DNA from: Hydractinia symbiolongicarpus
Taxonomy: Eukaryota; Cnidaria; Hydrozoa; Anthoathecata; Hydractiniidae
NCBI RefSeq assembly: GCF_029227915.1
Contig: NC_079877.1
Span: forward strand, 25,135,851-25,199,850
Length of the DNA: 64,000 nucleotides
Direction of reading: 5' to 3'
Shown here: positions 36,601-51,600 of the stretch, one piece after another
Position numbering within the stretch: the stretch's first letter is position 1
How the letters are laid out: each line of letters starts with the position of its first letter
Program-made: the position numbers and the translations under genes
Notes under the pieces: generated by a model
Databases searched by the model: none
The model's input: the letters and a program-made list of their open reading frames with translations, nothing else
What the model was told of the DNA's origin: nothing

Positions 36601-39600
36601 TTCCGTGCAGTTACCCAAACCAATTTTTTATCAAAATTATTTCCCAAATATAATAAAAATTAAATAAAACTTTTGAATGAAAAAAAGAGAGAGCGATTTA
36701 ATATATTTTTGGGATATATCAATTATTTAAAAAGTAGCTAGTTCCGACATTTGGTTTTACCTTGAAACAGATATTATAAATAAAAATCGATCAATTGCGA
36801 AAGATTGCTTAAGCATTGTTGTAAATTGTTATCGTACATGTAAAATTCTGTTATTTATGATATTGTCGTCGAAAAACCGGTGATTTATGATTATACAAGA
36901 TTATATCTACTTAAAAGAAAAAAACTTTCTTTAATTCGCGATTTTGGGCCTTAATCGCGAAAGCGAAATATTTTAAAAGCGCAATAATCGAGAAAATTTA
37001 TTTCCTCAAAATACACAAAAATATTCGCGAAAGCAAATTCCCGCCAATTTTTATTTATTCTGAATTTTTTTTTCTGGGATAAAAAAAATTCCTGAAATAA
37101 CTTCCATCCTTATTGTTTAAGGTTTTGTGTAATAAATTTTATGGTAACTTTACACGCTACTTCAGGACCTCCTTCAACATATAATAATCAACACTTATGC
37201 CTATCACGAATGTTAATTCTCGCGAAAGATGATGCCAAACGCGAGAGTTTATTTCTTTAAAGTAACATAACTGTATTTATGATTGTTTTGAATCTTGCTT
37301 AAAACGCTTGATTCTTAGATATCAAAAGACAAAACTTGGGTTGATTTCCATAAGATTTTTTGCAAAACCACCTTGAGCAATTCTCTTAAACAAAAAGATT
37401 AAAATTCAGAGTTTTAGACAAGATATAAACGCAGTCTTGATTTTAGTTTTGAAGCTCCTGAAACAGCTGGAGCACATCTGCGAGCGGTACCCGATGTACA
37501 CACAACATATCCCTCACAAACACGAGTAATATTAAAACTGAGAGTTTTTGACAAATTATAAATGCGTTTCTTTATGGTGGACTTCAGAATTATCGATTGT
37601 TGTTATTATTGTTGTTGCATAAAAAACAGGGAATAGTATAGTAGCAGCTGTTAAACACCTTTCCAAAATCATTTCTGATTCTTGAAAACAAAAGAAAATT
37701 CGCGCATATACACGCTTCTTTTTTTTGATAAAACGAGTATAATCTGACCTGATGCTGGCTGTTCTTATTTGAGGCTTTTTTATTCTCTGTTTTTTTCTTA
37801 TTTTTCTTTTTAAACTTAATTTCCAAATTCAGCCATATTCTGTTCTTATTTATGGATTTTTTTTCTTTTAATATCTTCGAAATTTAGTTTTTGCTTTTGT
37901 TGCTAATGAAGCTCTAGCCATCAACCATCAAGCCAGAGAAATAAAACGACAGATTATTAGAATTTAATTTGTGGCAAAATTCAGGTTCAGGTTGTTTTTA
38001 GTTAAAAGAATAATAATTTGAGCTTAAAGCTGTTAACAAACCAAAACACAAACATTAAGTGGTATAACATAACCACTTAATGATTGTGTTTTTTGTTAGA
38101 TTACTAACCTTTAATAATTCTTCATGTCGCTTCATTTTTTCCGTTTCCTCCTGAATCTTCCTCCTCTCCTCCTCGGCTTTCATTTCCTGTTCTCGTTTAA
38201 GTTTCTCAAGCAGTTCTTTTTTCGTTTCGATCTCTTTCTCTTCTGTTTCGCGTCGCTCAACTTCGCGCTTCTTCTCCTGCCACTCAAACTCCGCTTTCTC
38301 TGCCGCCTGCTTCTTCAGCTCGCTCAAACGATGTCTTTCTTCTTCGATCTAAATAGATTTTTTTCGCGATGAAAAACAACAATTTCGCGACTTTTTTTAC
38401 AACTATACAAACACAAAGCAGATTATTAAACGGATCAAGCAGTGTTTTTGTTCTCTGCTGTCTGTGGAGAGAAAACTTTATCGCTACGCAGAGCCAGTGA
38501 TGAGAATATACGAAAGTTATGAGAAAGAGACAATAGAAACTTCAAGTGTTGTCAACCGTAATAAACATTCACTCAATAAGAACGCTCACATGTTCCCAAC
38601 ACAAAATAAACAAAAAAATAAATATACGTAAACAAAAAGGATGGAGAGCAATACTGCTCTCTTGCGTGGGGGTGCTTACCTTTTGCCGAAAGCGAATTTG
38701 ATCTAATCGCAATCCTTTGTATGGGAAAACCTCGTTTGCTCCTTCACCTCGCTCCTCACCAGTCCCCATGACCCTGTCTTGTTTATACGTCATTGTACAA
38801 GTTAGAATTTCGTATTTCTTTATTTACTTAATAACTTATAACTATTGACGTCAATCAAAAAGTACATCAACACGTGACAATACAAATAATGAAGAACTAC
38901 ACGTCTATTCTGCTTTTGACGAACACTTAAAGGGAGTTGATGCGTCTTAACCTGCCTTCATATTTATTACCAACTCTAGTTCGTACTCGCTCTGGTAACA
39001 CTTCTCACCAAGCCTAGTTCATACACGCTCTGGTATTATTTCTCATCATTCCATTTCGTGCATGCTGTAGTGTGAAGGGCGAGAATTTTCTTAAATGTTT
39101 CATCACCAACAAACCTCGCCCTCTATTGCGTAAACAAACGCCCTAGCAACAAGGTTTATATAGCCTTTAACTGGGATTAAAGCGTTTCTAAGGAAACTTA
39201 CATATATAAATAATCTTAATCCCAGATTATTCGTCGTATTAGCATTTCACAAAAGAATTCAAACTATTTTTATCTCGTTTAACTGCACACTGCATAACAT
39301 AAACACGGCACCGACAAATTCCATATATAGTAAAGAAATATCGGAGTATCTGATAAGAAGTGCATCATAAGATAAAAACTCAAAACAAAGAAGAAAGCAA
39401 ACACACGAAAAAACTCCCGATACAAGGACCACGTCAAAATTTGCACGAACTTAAAACTATAGTTCGACGTCTACAATATTGACAGTGTTTATTCCAGACC
39501 GGAAAGTGTAACACCGTAATCACAGTGGAATCACGTAATCTTACAGTGGATATTTAACTGCCGGACATTTAACAGAAAGTTAATGTGGTAAAAAAAACGC

Positions 39601-42600
39601 CTTCTTCATTACAAAAATCCTGATCAACAATTAGTCACATATATCGACCATCAATTTCAAAATAATCGCAATTTTATCTCAATTTCGCTCTCCGCCTTGT
39701 CACCATGGAGATAACTCAAGTTTTTTATTATTATTATCTTATTATTCATTCATTGGTGTTTCTTGCTCCTTTTAAAACTTCTAGCCTCGACCTCATCTTA
39801 AACAGCTATTTTCATTTTCAATGTTTTTACAAAAAAACCCGTATGAAAACCAAAAAGGCAAAAAGAAAACAAACATAATGCCTAGACCAAACAGTAAGTG
39901 TCTCTAAGTTACCCAAATACTTTGGGACATAGGGGATACTAACATGAAAAAAAGAGAAAGGAGAATAAGAATGAGATTAAAAAAAACTATAGTCACAAAC
40001 ACGAAATGGTGTTATCGAAGAAAACGGGTAAACCCCCGCATACACTACATTTCTTCTCAGTCAACAAAAAATGCTGAAATAATATAAACAAAAATACAAA
40101 TGATTTTCCTGATTAGCAAAAATCCGAATCAAGTTCCAACAACAAACAAAAATCCATCTCTGACCCATCTACAAGGAAAATTTAAACTTGAGAAAATGTC
40201 ATCAGCTGCGTATCTCTCGTCACAACGCAGCTTGCAAATAAATTCCAGCACCTAATTCTTGCCTCGATTAACACATCACGCATATTATTATAATAAAAAA
40301 GATTAGAATTTCAAATAAGTTAATTGGAAAGAATTGTGAGCCCGTATCTCTATAAATAAAAAGACCTTTTGTTTTAATTAATCATTTCAAAGAGGTGGTG
40401 ACACGGTTCAGTAAATACAAGGATTGTAAGGCATTTCCCCTGCATAGAACCTTTTTTGACATAATATGTAAACAAATAGAAGTATTTGCACCATGCGTTA
40501 ACTCAGCAACAATGCGCACGATTAACGCGCAGAAAAGGGATAGGAATGGGAATGGGAACAAAGTTCGTATAAACACGTGAAGGCGGTTAGTTTAACCCAG
40601 TGTAAACGGCCCAAAATAAATTTATCCCACAGCGCGTATACGCGACGGCCTATTAGTAACGTCATCGCGCGTCATTTAGGTAGCATCCAGGGAATTATCT
40701 ACAAACCCCTTCGTACCCAGGCCTATTACTACTGAATATATGGCCTTACCTGCTTACGTTCTTCGTCTAAAGTCAACTTCAATTTGTCGTACTCAATAGT
40801 TAACATTTTAGACGTCCTGTTGTCTTTTCTCCCCTCGTAAACGTATGTAACACTATGCAAAGAAGTTTTGTTATCCGTTGTATTTGTTTTTTTGTCCACT
40901 TCGTTTTCAGACGAACCCCGGGTGAATTTTTTCGGTATGCGAAAGGAACGGTTAATAACGGGCAGTGTTATTTTACCTCCAGACTTTGTAACGACACGTT
41001 TGCGAGCTTTTTTCAATGACTTTCTGAATCCTTTAATGCCCTTTGAAAATATAGTACCTTCATTTTCTGGTATGTCGGGTAGTTCGGTTCTTTGTGACGG
41101 ATTGGTGTACCTCCATGGCTGAACTCTACCCACAGGTCGAGATGTGCCAGATTGACTCGTAAACGAAGTTTCATTAGTGGAACCTACACTGCCGCCTGAT
41201 AACTGTCTATCAATATTTTCTTCCGCACTTGTCGGTGGAAATACATCCACTTCTGCGATGTCCTCTATGCTTCGTGTGGGAGACTGTGACGTGGAAAGAA
41301 GAGTTTCTAGCTCTCCGATCTGAGAGTCCAGTACGGCGCCAATCTTTTTAATCTTGTACGAATCTTTAGACGGAATTGCCGGTGCACTCTCCTTCGTTGA
41401 TGGTTTATGCAATGACAAAGAGTAGGTCCTAATGGAATCTTTATATCTATCTAACTGTGGTTCACTTTTATGAAATGGGAAACTTGGAAAGGAACAATCA
41501 ATAACGTCCACGTCGTCCAAGGGAAAAGGTATTTGATTGTCTAAATAGAAACTCGAACCCTTTGATACAACGCCGCTATATTTCGTTTTTTCGCGAGCTA
41601 TGAATTTATCAAAGTCCTCTTGCGATATAACGACGTTGTTCTGTTCGTCGATACGAGCATTTAAAGCATCGTGTAAATCGTAACTAGGTTCGGTAATATC
41701 ATTTAACGACATAAATGTTTTTACAATCTTCGTTTTTTCGCGATCATGATGCTGTAACGACCGTTTAGGCTTTTTCGGCTTCGACCGAACGCCGTTCGAC
41801 GAAACATCCAGAGTAGTACCATCTGATTCGGCAAGTTTCGAGTATAACTTTCCATTTTCGTACAGACTATCCGAACTTGCGGCTATTTGCGGCGAAACAA
41901 ACGTCGAAACGTCGTTAACTTCATTTAACTCAGCTTTCATCGTTTCAACATCACCTGCTGAACTTAACCTTAATCTGTTGTTTCCGTTTAGGTCTTGCTT
42001 AACCATACTTTTTACAGTGTGACTTCGCTTTGGAGTTGACTGAGCGAGGTATGTAAAACACTCGTTTGTAATTAAGTTTAATTCACTTTTAATCGTAGGT
42101 TGAACCATACAACTATTGTCTTGATTTTCAACTTCCTTTACATCAAACTGATCAGGACTCAAAATGGCGGACGATTTTACATTTGTCTTAGTATGACTGT
42201 CCAGCGAATGTACCTGTTTCTCATCAATAGGAAAAACATCATCTTCTGTGTTCATTAAATCATCCAAACTTCTTGATAATCTCTTTTCGTGGATAAAATA
42301 CACCGAGGAATCTTTTGTAGATGATTCGTCAAACGACGTTTTTCGGTTTGTTTTCGTCGTAATACGAATCGATGTACTGACCACATCACTCATGTTCAAT
42401 TGTCAATTAAACTATTTACGTAACAATAACAAGTCAATTTAAGTGTACGCCAAGTTCAACACGCATATAAAAATTCTTAATTAATTTGTTTTAGACGAGC
42501 TTTTATAATTATGCGTATAATTGCCAACACTATAAAATGGAAAAAGTTGTTGTGGCCAAAAATACATTTTGATACATATTATAACATCATTTTGGTAAAA

Positions 42601-45600
42601 ATATCGGGCGGTTTCCACATGCTATATACACGTGGCTAGATAGTTTCAAGCTTGGCAACTGAAAAGGGGTGGTTTCCACAACCTACCATACTTATTATTA
42701 TATGTTATATTACCCAACAGATCTTTCACAGCTAACCAATAGATAATATAAAATAGTGTAGACTAGCCCTTATTATTGTTTGAATAACATTGCTGAATAA
42801 CAAGAGTACAAAAAGAATAATTAAATAGTTTCAGGAAAGGTTAAATAGAAGAAAAATACCACTATGATTCAATCACAAGAAAAATATAACAATCCCTTCC
42901 TTAAATAAACAATTTTTTTCAACTCAACCTTAGCGTGACAAACTGTTTTTTCTGACTATGTAGATTTCATTAACCTCGTTTTAAAAACATCTGTTCTAAT
43001 ATTTACAAATGAGGTCAGACCAACGACCAATCAAATTCTTTAATTATTTTAACAAACATCAAAGCATGCAACAGTCTTCTTCTCACACTAAAAACACCAC
43101 TCAATTGCATCTCGTGCAAAAAAACTCTTCAACACAAACAGACTTCAGAGCACACATTTATTGATGTAAACAACGAATTCCAAGTCTTAACACTTCTCAT
43201 ACTTATCTTGCAATCATATCAACTCTATAATCCCACATCAATACACTCATTGATTAATTTCATATTGCATATGCACGCTTTTAAGCTGACCGAACAACAA
43301 AGGTTATTTATAAAAGTTAACTCTCAAAAAACACATGCTAATAAGGTATGCCCTCCCTCGACTGAAAACTCATAACAATCAACGATTTGGACAAAACAAA
43401 GATTAGACGCTTTAAAAATGGCGGATTACAGAACCAAACATGGCGGATTACAGAAACAATTTGATAGGTGATGAGAATGTAGACTGATTAAACGAGGCAA
43501 GGATTTCATTAAAAAAAGGCTTTGAATATTACTGCACAAGTCTCATATGAATTATACACGAAACGAAGTTCTTGTTACTATGGTAACAATATTAAACAAA
43601 GTGATAGAAGATGTTAACTGAAGGAAGAGTAATCCAGATAATGAAAAAAAAAACAAATTTGAAGTTTGCTGTTTCGTTGAACAAGCCTGACACTAACAAA
43701 AAGTTATATAGAGCAGCAAACCTGTTCAAAAATATGTTAGTAGGAGATATTAAGCCTGTTTACTTGTGACTTTTATGTTCACTTGTTATACGAGAGGGAT
43801 GATTGACGGGAGCTTTAATGGTTGTTATGGTATTCGTCCCCAAAATTACATATTTTTAATTGTTTAATTGATCAAGCTTCGCAATCCATAGCTCAATAAT
43901 TTACAAAATATAAACGAAACATTTAAATGTTTGCGTGAGTGAGAAAACCCTGCTTACTACAGCTGGTATAATGATTCGCAGCATTTTGCCGGAAAAAATA
44001 GTAATCTTCCTGAAAGAATGTAAAATATACGTGTCGCCCCTATGCTAGCTAGGGTCGCCGTCCACTTTCTGCGCATGCACAAGAGCTTTAGCTATGTCTG
44101 CGCATGTAAATCACCTCTGTTCAGGTAGATTAAATTCAATTTTCCTTTTCCTTATCATTTTCTGAAAACATTTTTGTATCATTCTGAATATATGCGAGGA
44201 GATACCTTCCACAAATACATCTCGCACGTCCGTCTTGCTACCTAAGAAACATGAGCAACGTCTAAACCAGACAGCTGATTTTTAGGAAGCTCTTTGACCG
44301 TTTTGCCATTCACTGCGAACTCCTTGCGGTAGAGAGATCACCATGACAACAAAACAACAACAAAACGATTCACGAAATAGGCGGCGTAACCAAAAGTAAA
44401 ATCTTTTAGTTTGTTGTGGGGTGTTGTCTCCGTTGGCTATCACGCCAAAACATTCTTCTGCTTCGAATTAAATCTTCCTGTTTTTACAAGAGGGTGGTTA
44501 CAGGTCGCGCTACCTCATCTTTATTTGCGATAATTTAATTGTTTTTGCTCGTGCTTGAATTTTTATACTTGTCTTCAAAATTGATGCATTAACACTGACA
44601 AGTCAACATAGAATTTTCAGCTTAATTCAAATAGGCGAGATTTTCAGAAAAGGCACAGCTCGTCTGTTCTACCTTGGAAGATTCTTTCCTTCTTCCTATT
44701 ATTTCCCCCAAGGTTCTACATATCCATTTTATAATTCGCACAAACGATACATGCGTGTCTAACAAGCAGAAATAAAAAAACAAAATTATTACAGAAATAA
44801 TTTTTCCATACCTGTTGCATTTTAATTTCAGTCGTGTGTTTTCTGACCAACAGATTCGGATCAAAATCTGACGTGAACATCTTGGATTGACCAACCGGCG
44901 ATGAAGGTGACGATGACTGACTCAAAGAAGAGAATTCCTCCTTCATTTTTGCAATCTCCTCTTCTTTCTCCTTTTGAAAAGTGATCCTTAGTTCTTCTTT
45001 TTCTTTTTCAAGCTTCTTCACAAAGTCTTTATATTCATCTTCAAGCTTAACCAGCTTCTCTCGCTCTTCTCGTAATTGTCGCTGCTCTTCTTCGCGTTTG
45101 ATTTGCATTTTTCTTCGCTCTTCTTCTGCTTGCTTTAACGCCAGTTCTTGCTGTTTCTTTAACTCGGACACGTATCTTTCGTTAACTTCAAATCTTTTCT
45201 TCTCATCCTCTTTCTCTTGTTCCACTTGATGTCGTATTAACTGAGTTTCATACTCGATTTGTCTTGCTGATTCAAACTGTCTTTGTTCTAACTCTTCTAG
45301 CATGAGCTGTTCAGTTTCGATATATTCAAGTTCGAGTTTTCGCTCGCGTTCGAGCTTTTCTTGTTGTGATACCATATCTTTTTGAAGCTCTTCCAACGCA
45401 CGTTTATGTTCTTCTTCGAGGTCCAACAAGCGCATTTTTTCTCGTTCAATGTTTTCGCGCTCTTTTTCTTGATCGTCTACGGCCTTTTGTAAAACGCGCA
45501 TGCGCTCGTTCTCAGCCTCTCGAAGAGCTTCTCGTTCTTTTTCAAGTTTTTGTTGTTCGGTTTCCTTCGCAGACATTAATTTTGAACGTTCAAGTTCGAT

Positions 45601-48600
45601 CAATTTAATGGCTTCAGTTTGTTGTTCATCCAGAGCTTGTAATCTATGTTTTTCTTTTTCGATCTTCATTAGCTCGACTTCTCTTTCTTTCTGCAACCTA
45701 TCAAAAAAACATTGATAATAAAAAGTGCGGTTAGTTAACTTTAAAAGTAAATCATCGCATTTTTGCTGGTTTGTTGCGGTTTTTTCCAACAGTCATCAAA
45801 TCAGCTTTTAATTTAGCCAAACAAAACATGACGTCAGCAAATCTTACAAATGAAACCGGATGTTAAGAAAGTTCCACCGTGGATTTAAACAAAACATTCC
45901 TCTGTAAGTTTCTAATAATATAATTTGCCTGCAATAAATTTTTGTTGTTGTTGCAGGTACCTACTGAGACATCACAAAGAAGGAGAATCATTTTTATTTC
46001 AAAAACTTCAGTACTAATAATGTTAACAAAAACACTACTAGGCTTCTTTCCATCGGCACCTTCTTAACAACAGCTCTCAAGGTTATCTTGGCATGCATTG
46101 GAATTATATATATATTATATTTTATAGTAGATATAAGTCTAATGCATTCTAATTATATTTTAACAGACAATAAAATTTCAAATACGCTGGCATCTTTCGT
46201 GAAAGAATCAGTATACTAATCACCGACGTCGTATGTTGATACTGGCGGCCAATAACGCTTTAACAGAAGGAAGCATTTAGCGTTTTCTTATAGTTTAACT
46301 TTAAATACCTCGATTAATACATATCATTTTAGTCTCTCCAAATTTTTTGTTCATCAATTCACCCACACAAATTAATTCTTTGTTCAATAATTTTCGATTT
46401 TTTTTTTAACTTTGATTTGATTTCTCTTTTCAACAGGGCATTTGCAGATAATAAGTAACACACCGTTAGGAAACCTCTTTACCCTTTCTTATTCGGTATA
46501 CACAACCTGCGTTCTTTTTACGTGTATGCCAACATTAGTGTATAAAATGTGAAGCAATGGGGGTACACTTCTTCCAGAGAGGAAGTGGATAGACACTTCG
46601 GAAAAGAAACCCTGTTGCATACATCTCAGTAAAAGTCTATTAAAGTGAATAAAATATTTGCACTTAGACCTTGCGATCTGGTCGGATAGATTTCTCTCAA
46701 GTTCTTTGTGTTGTTTTTCCATGTTCTCCAAATGAACTTTTTCGATCTCGAGTTCATCACGTTGTTTTTGAAACTGATCATGGTACTCCAGATCGTCAGT
46801 CAGGAGGTCGAGCTCTAGCAAAGCAAGTCGCTGTTTGTCCGATTCCAACTCCATCGCCTTCGATGTAATGTTGCGCGGGCCTCCACCGCTGTTGTTATTT
46901 AACGATTTCTCCAACGCTTCGAACTCTTGTAAATCCAATGAGGCTTGCTCTGAAAGAATTCTGTCTCGCTCACTCTTTCGTTGTTCTTCTTTTTCTTCTC
47001 TTTCTTTCCCAGCTTTAGAGGCAGCCGCCTCTATTTCTTTTTCTTTCGCTACTATTTTTTCCTTTTCGATTTGCAGTCTTTTAACCTCCTGTTTATGCAG
47101 TTTCAACTCTTCGATTTGGATTGACACGTTCCGATCGAATTGATTGGCCACGTTTTCTTGCTGTTGTTGTAAGATCTGAAGTTTCGTCTTTTCATGTTCG
47201 AGTTGATCTTTCTCGAATTCGAGTCGTTCGAGCGCTTGCATATATTGTTGCTCCATCGCTAATAAGCGTTTGTTTTCAGCACGTAAAGTCTCCTTCTCTT
47301 GCGTTTCTTTTCGCCGTTGTTCAATGGCTAGTTGAATATCTTGAAAAGAAGAAGAAGAATTTAATTTAAAAAACTAAGTCTTTAGAAGTCTTCAAAGGTA
47401 GTTTAAAGAAAACTCGGAGGCATCAGGCTTTAATAGAAACTGACACACTTCGAACTACAAACTTCGCGCTTCGCTTCCTTCACAGTTATAGGGGTCCAAT
47501 CATGACGCGTATATAAATATACACAAAACTTTAAAAATTGACCTGAAGTAAACTAATAGAAAACGTGTCGTCTTATTCACGAGAGAAAGAAAATTAAAAC
47601 CAAAAAAAGAGCATTTCTAAATTTATTTCTTAACAGATGTTACAGCGTAAAAAAACATACGTTTATCCTCTGTTCGCATGTTCTTGCAAGACTTACGATT
47701 TTATCATTAACTTAAGTGAACATAAACAAAAAGCCCACGGATTACAAAATAAAATCGATCAAAAACTCAAAGAAATTACTTAACGACCCTTAATAAGTTT
47801 ATTAAGTCGGTATCCTGTCAGCCATCAAAGCCTAATTAATTACAAGATCAACCATCATAAGAAAACAGGCTCATAGGTAAAATTTATTGATAGCAGCTAT
47901 AGCAGGCGTGTAGTTTGTAGTAAGGCGAAAACATTACAACCATGTTGAATTTAAGTCGCCAGGCAACTAATTATGCCGCCTAAAATCATAATGGCATAAC
48001 TCCTGCGAATGTTAATTTTTTTAAAAATACACTAAACTTCAAGAGTTTTTTAACTTTTGCATTTTACATCCTAAAAATGTTTCTAAAACGTTGCTGGAAT
48101 TACTCAAATAATCACACAGTTCTTTGTTCTCATTAACGTTTTTAGGTTTAAATCTAACTTTAAATTTTGTTCACTCATTCGAACTGTTGACGTATGAATA
48201 GCTCTGTTCTGATATAGTTTACTTTCAGAAACGTGTACTTGATAGACTGGTTTTTGTGGTGTTACAGTACCCCAGGATGTTTTGTATTTTACGTGTAGTT
48301 GATGATATCTGCAACTCCGGACATAATATATTGCAAAGGAGGGTCACAATTCAAAGTTCGTCCCACAAGTAATTATAAGCGATGTTGCTATATAAGATAA
48401 ATAATCTTTATTCTTGTCAACGTTTGAAAACGAATTTAAGATGTTCACAACGGATCTTAAACTGTTTATTTGATTCGATTGAAAATCTTAAACATTACTA
48501 TTTTTTTTTTCGCTCGTGTCACCACGCCGATTTTTTCGATTTTAGGAGTTCACGGGCCGTGGAGTTCCCACATCGTAGTAGAAATTTTGACTATGGCATA

Positions 48601-51600
48601 TTTAACGTGCTTTATCTGGTTTACTTATCTGTCTGCTGCAGGGTATCAGCCAGGCGATGCTTGTTAGAAAACGGTAAATAACGGTAAATGCAGTGAAAAA
48701 GGTTTACGTTTCTGATAGAATGTCACGTTTTTAGAGATTAAGATAATGTTGCATATAATATTCAGTAACATCCTGCAAAGCATTTCTTTTACAATCAATT
48801 CATCATAACTTAAAGCATACCTGGGTACACGCCGTCAGGAACTATTGAGAATCTGGCGTTACTGTACTGTTCCTTTATCATGGCTGCTTCTCGAGGATGA
48901 TTGAAACGAAAGTAGTTATTCCTTCCAAGACATATCATGCAGCCTGTATAAAAGTATATTCGAGTTAGTCGAGTTACTCCACAGTGTTATTGCATTCGGC
49001 AACAAAAGCTGATGAAATGTGTTAAAAAACAATCTAGAGGAGGTCCAATGTTAGCATATATGTTACAAATCAAAGTCCATTTTTGCGTTTTAACAAGTAA
49101 CCTTGAATTCAAAACCATTTCTTAGCAGCATTACAAATTGGTAGATGAAATACACCAAAAACGATACGAAAAAAACAAACCAATAATCACACAATACCTT
49201 GTGGTAGTCTCGTTGGTTCAGTTAGAGGGATTCCATCAATGGAAACAAGTTCATTCTTTGGATGCAAAACAACAGCATCTCCGTCATATTCCACAAGACA
49301 ATGCTCACTAGTAACAAATATACAAATACTAATCGTTAACTCGAGAAAAACTCCATAAGAATTCGCTCTAAATTCGTTAACACGCTGCTAAAATTTCTGG
49401 CTCACAGACAATTTAATTATTGTAAGGGGTCCGAAATAGGCAGCGTGCAACCATATCAAAAAAGTCTCATTTTCAGCTGTTCAAAAAACCTGATCTTTTT
49501 TATCAAGTGACGTGACTTCATTGTGAAATAATACAAAAATGTGGTATATCAAAACATACAGCAATCAAATTGTACAAAACACACATACCTAGCAATACCT
49601 TTCCCTTGTATCAACAAATCCACTTCAATTCCATCTCCACCAGCTCCGACTCTTGTAAAACCTACAGAGGAATGTGAAGAAATAATTTTATGATTATGCA
49701 TATTATTAACAGACCAGTGAGATTAAATGTTTCTAATTTAGCGTTAAGAACAATGAACATGCGCACTTATTCTTGTAGGCAAAAAATGTACACATCAGAA
49801 GTGAAATAAAAACCATTTAAAAACTAAATATTCACTCAAAGTTTTCGAATATTTGGCGAGAGATTATAGTTAAAAAAATCTGTATATTCATATTTAACTT
49901 CATATTGGCTTGTTTTTTTTACCTACTACAAGAATGTGAGCGCGCAAAAAAATTCACAACGTTCGATAAACTTTGATGAACATTGACAAGTCATCTACGC
50001 TGTAAAATGGTGAGTGCTGGCAACAATAATTTTTTCTCTTCATTGTAAGGGCTGGTCCTAATCTTTGACAAGGGCTTTAAAAGTTTCTTTCCGCAATATG
50101 TTTTATACTTCATACATTTATTTCAATCTTACCTTTATTTACAGGAATAATGCTGATACCAACACTAAGTCGTCCACCACCTAAACTCACAAAATGAGGT
50201 TCTTTTGTTTCTAGCTTCAGTCCAACGCCGCCAATATCGGAAACGTTTAAAGATTTGTCCTGAAAATTTTAAGAAAGTAACAGATTTGCGTTTATTTTAA
50301 AATGAAGGTTACAACCGCATTTATCTTGGTCAAAAAAACACACTACAGTTACACTAGTCTTGAAACATATCAAGCACAGCTTTCACTAGCCTTGAAAATA
50401 CACTGTGGAGTTACCCACTAGCCTTTGAAATTCGCAACTGCATTTTTTACTATACTTGGTAAAAATACTTTAACGATGACCGCAAGGCTTACATTGTTCT
50501 CTATTCTCAGAAAAAATTGATCCATCAAAAAATGCAGCTATATTTCACTAGGTTTGACACTACAGCTCCACTAGCCTCGAATATAACCTCATATTACACC
50601 AGCTCTAACTAAAAAGTTGCTACATTATTCACTAGCCTTGGCAAAAAACGCTTTAACAATATCAACTAGCTTGACATTATTTACTAACCTCGCAAAATAC
50701 ATCTGAGTCTTGCACTAGACTTGACAAAAAACTCAATCATACGTTAGCACTTAAAACGCTGTTGTATTATCCGTCAATTCTCAGAACATTACACGCCATG
50801 CACCATCTGTTATTTTTGACAGGGAAATTCGAACTAAAAATTTATAATAAGCTTACTTCGATCATCTGTTGTGCTTTGCTCCATTTCTCTTCCCAAATAC
50901 CAGTTAGTCTATTCATCAATTCTTGGTCGCGTTTTAGCTTACGTAGAACATCTTTCTGCTTGCCAGCGGACGGCTAAAGTAAAAAAAATCACAAGTAGAT
51001 GAAACAATAAGAAAAATTAATTAACAAACATTGAAGAAAAATGAAGGTGCATCCTATAAAACACATTCCAATAAAAAATATAAGTATGTTTAAGTATGTT
51101 TCATGCTAATATTTAAAATCTTTTGGAAAACATTTCGATAGATTACTTTCAGCAAATCGTTTTTCATTTGTTCCCATATGTATTAAGAAAGATGAATAAA
51201 TGAAAAACAATAAAATACCGCCTTACAACAACTGATGAACTAAGACTTTTTCCTTAGACTTATTCCTTTAGTATTAGCGATAATCTATGTTAAACATCTC
51301 TTTACATTAGATAAAAGTTAAAAAAATTGAAAGTCTTTATTTTGAAGGATATGAAATTCTGATATGTGCGTAAAGTTTCTTATCCTTAAAAGTATTCGTA
51401 TATTTACGTATTCAAAATGGTAGCCAGATTGCTACTTCGTGGTATGGAGGCACGAAATAGCTATGCATACGGCTGGCGAAATTCTGATGGTCGAAACATG
51501 AACGACGGTCGAACCCGTGGATATTTCCACTGGCAAATTTACCGTAAAAAGCGCACAAAAAGAAAGACGCGCTAAACTCAGGTGCGCGAAAGGGAAGACG

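Noticed and set aside
44981-45715. Ser/Phe-rich plus-strand frames
   Set aside because: They are antisense shadows of the Glu/Lys/Arg-rich coiled-coil exon on the minus strand.
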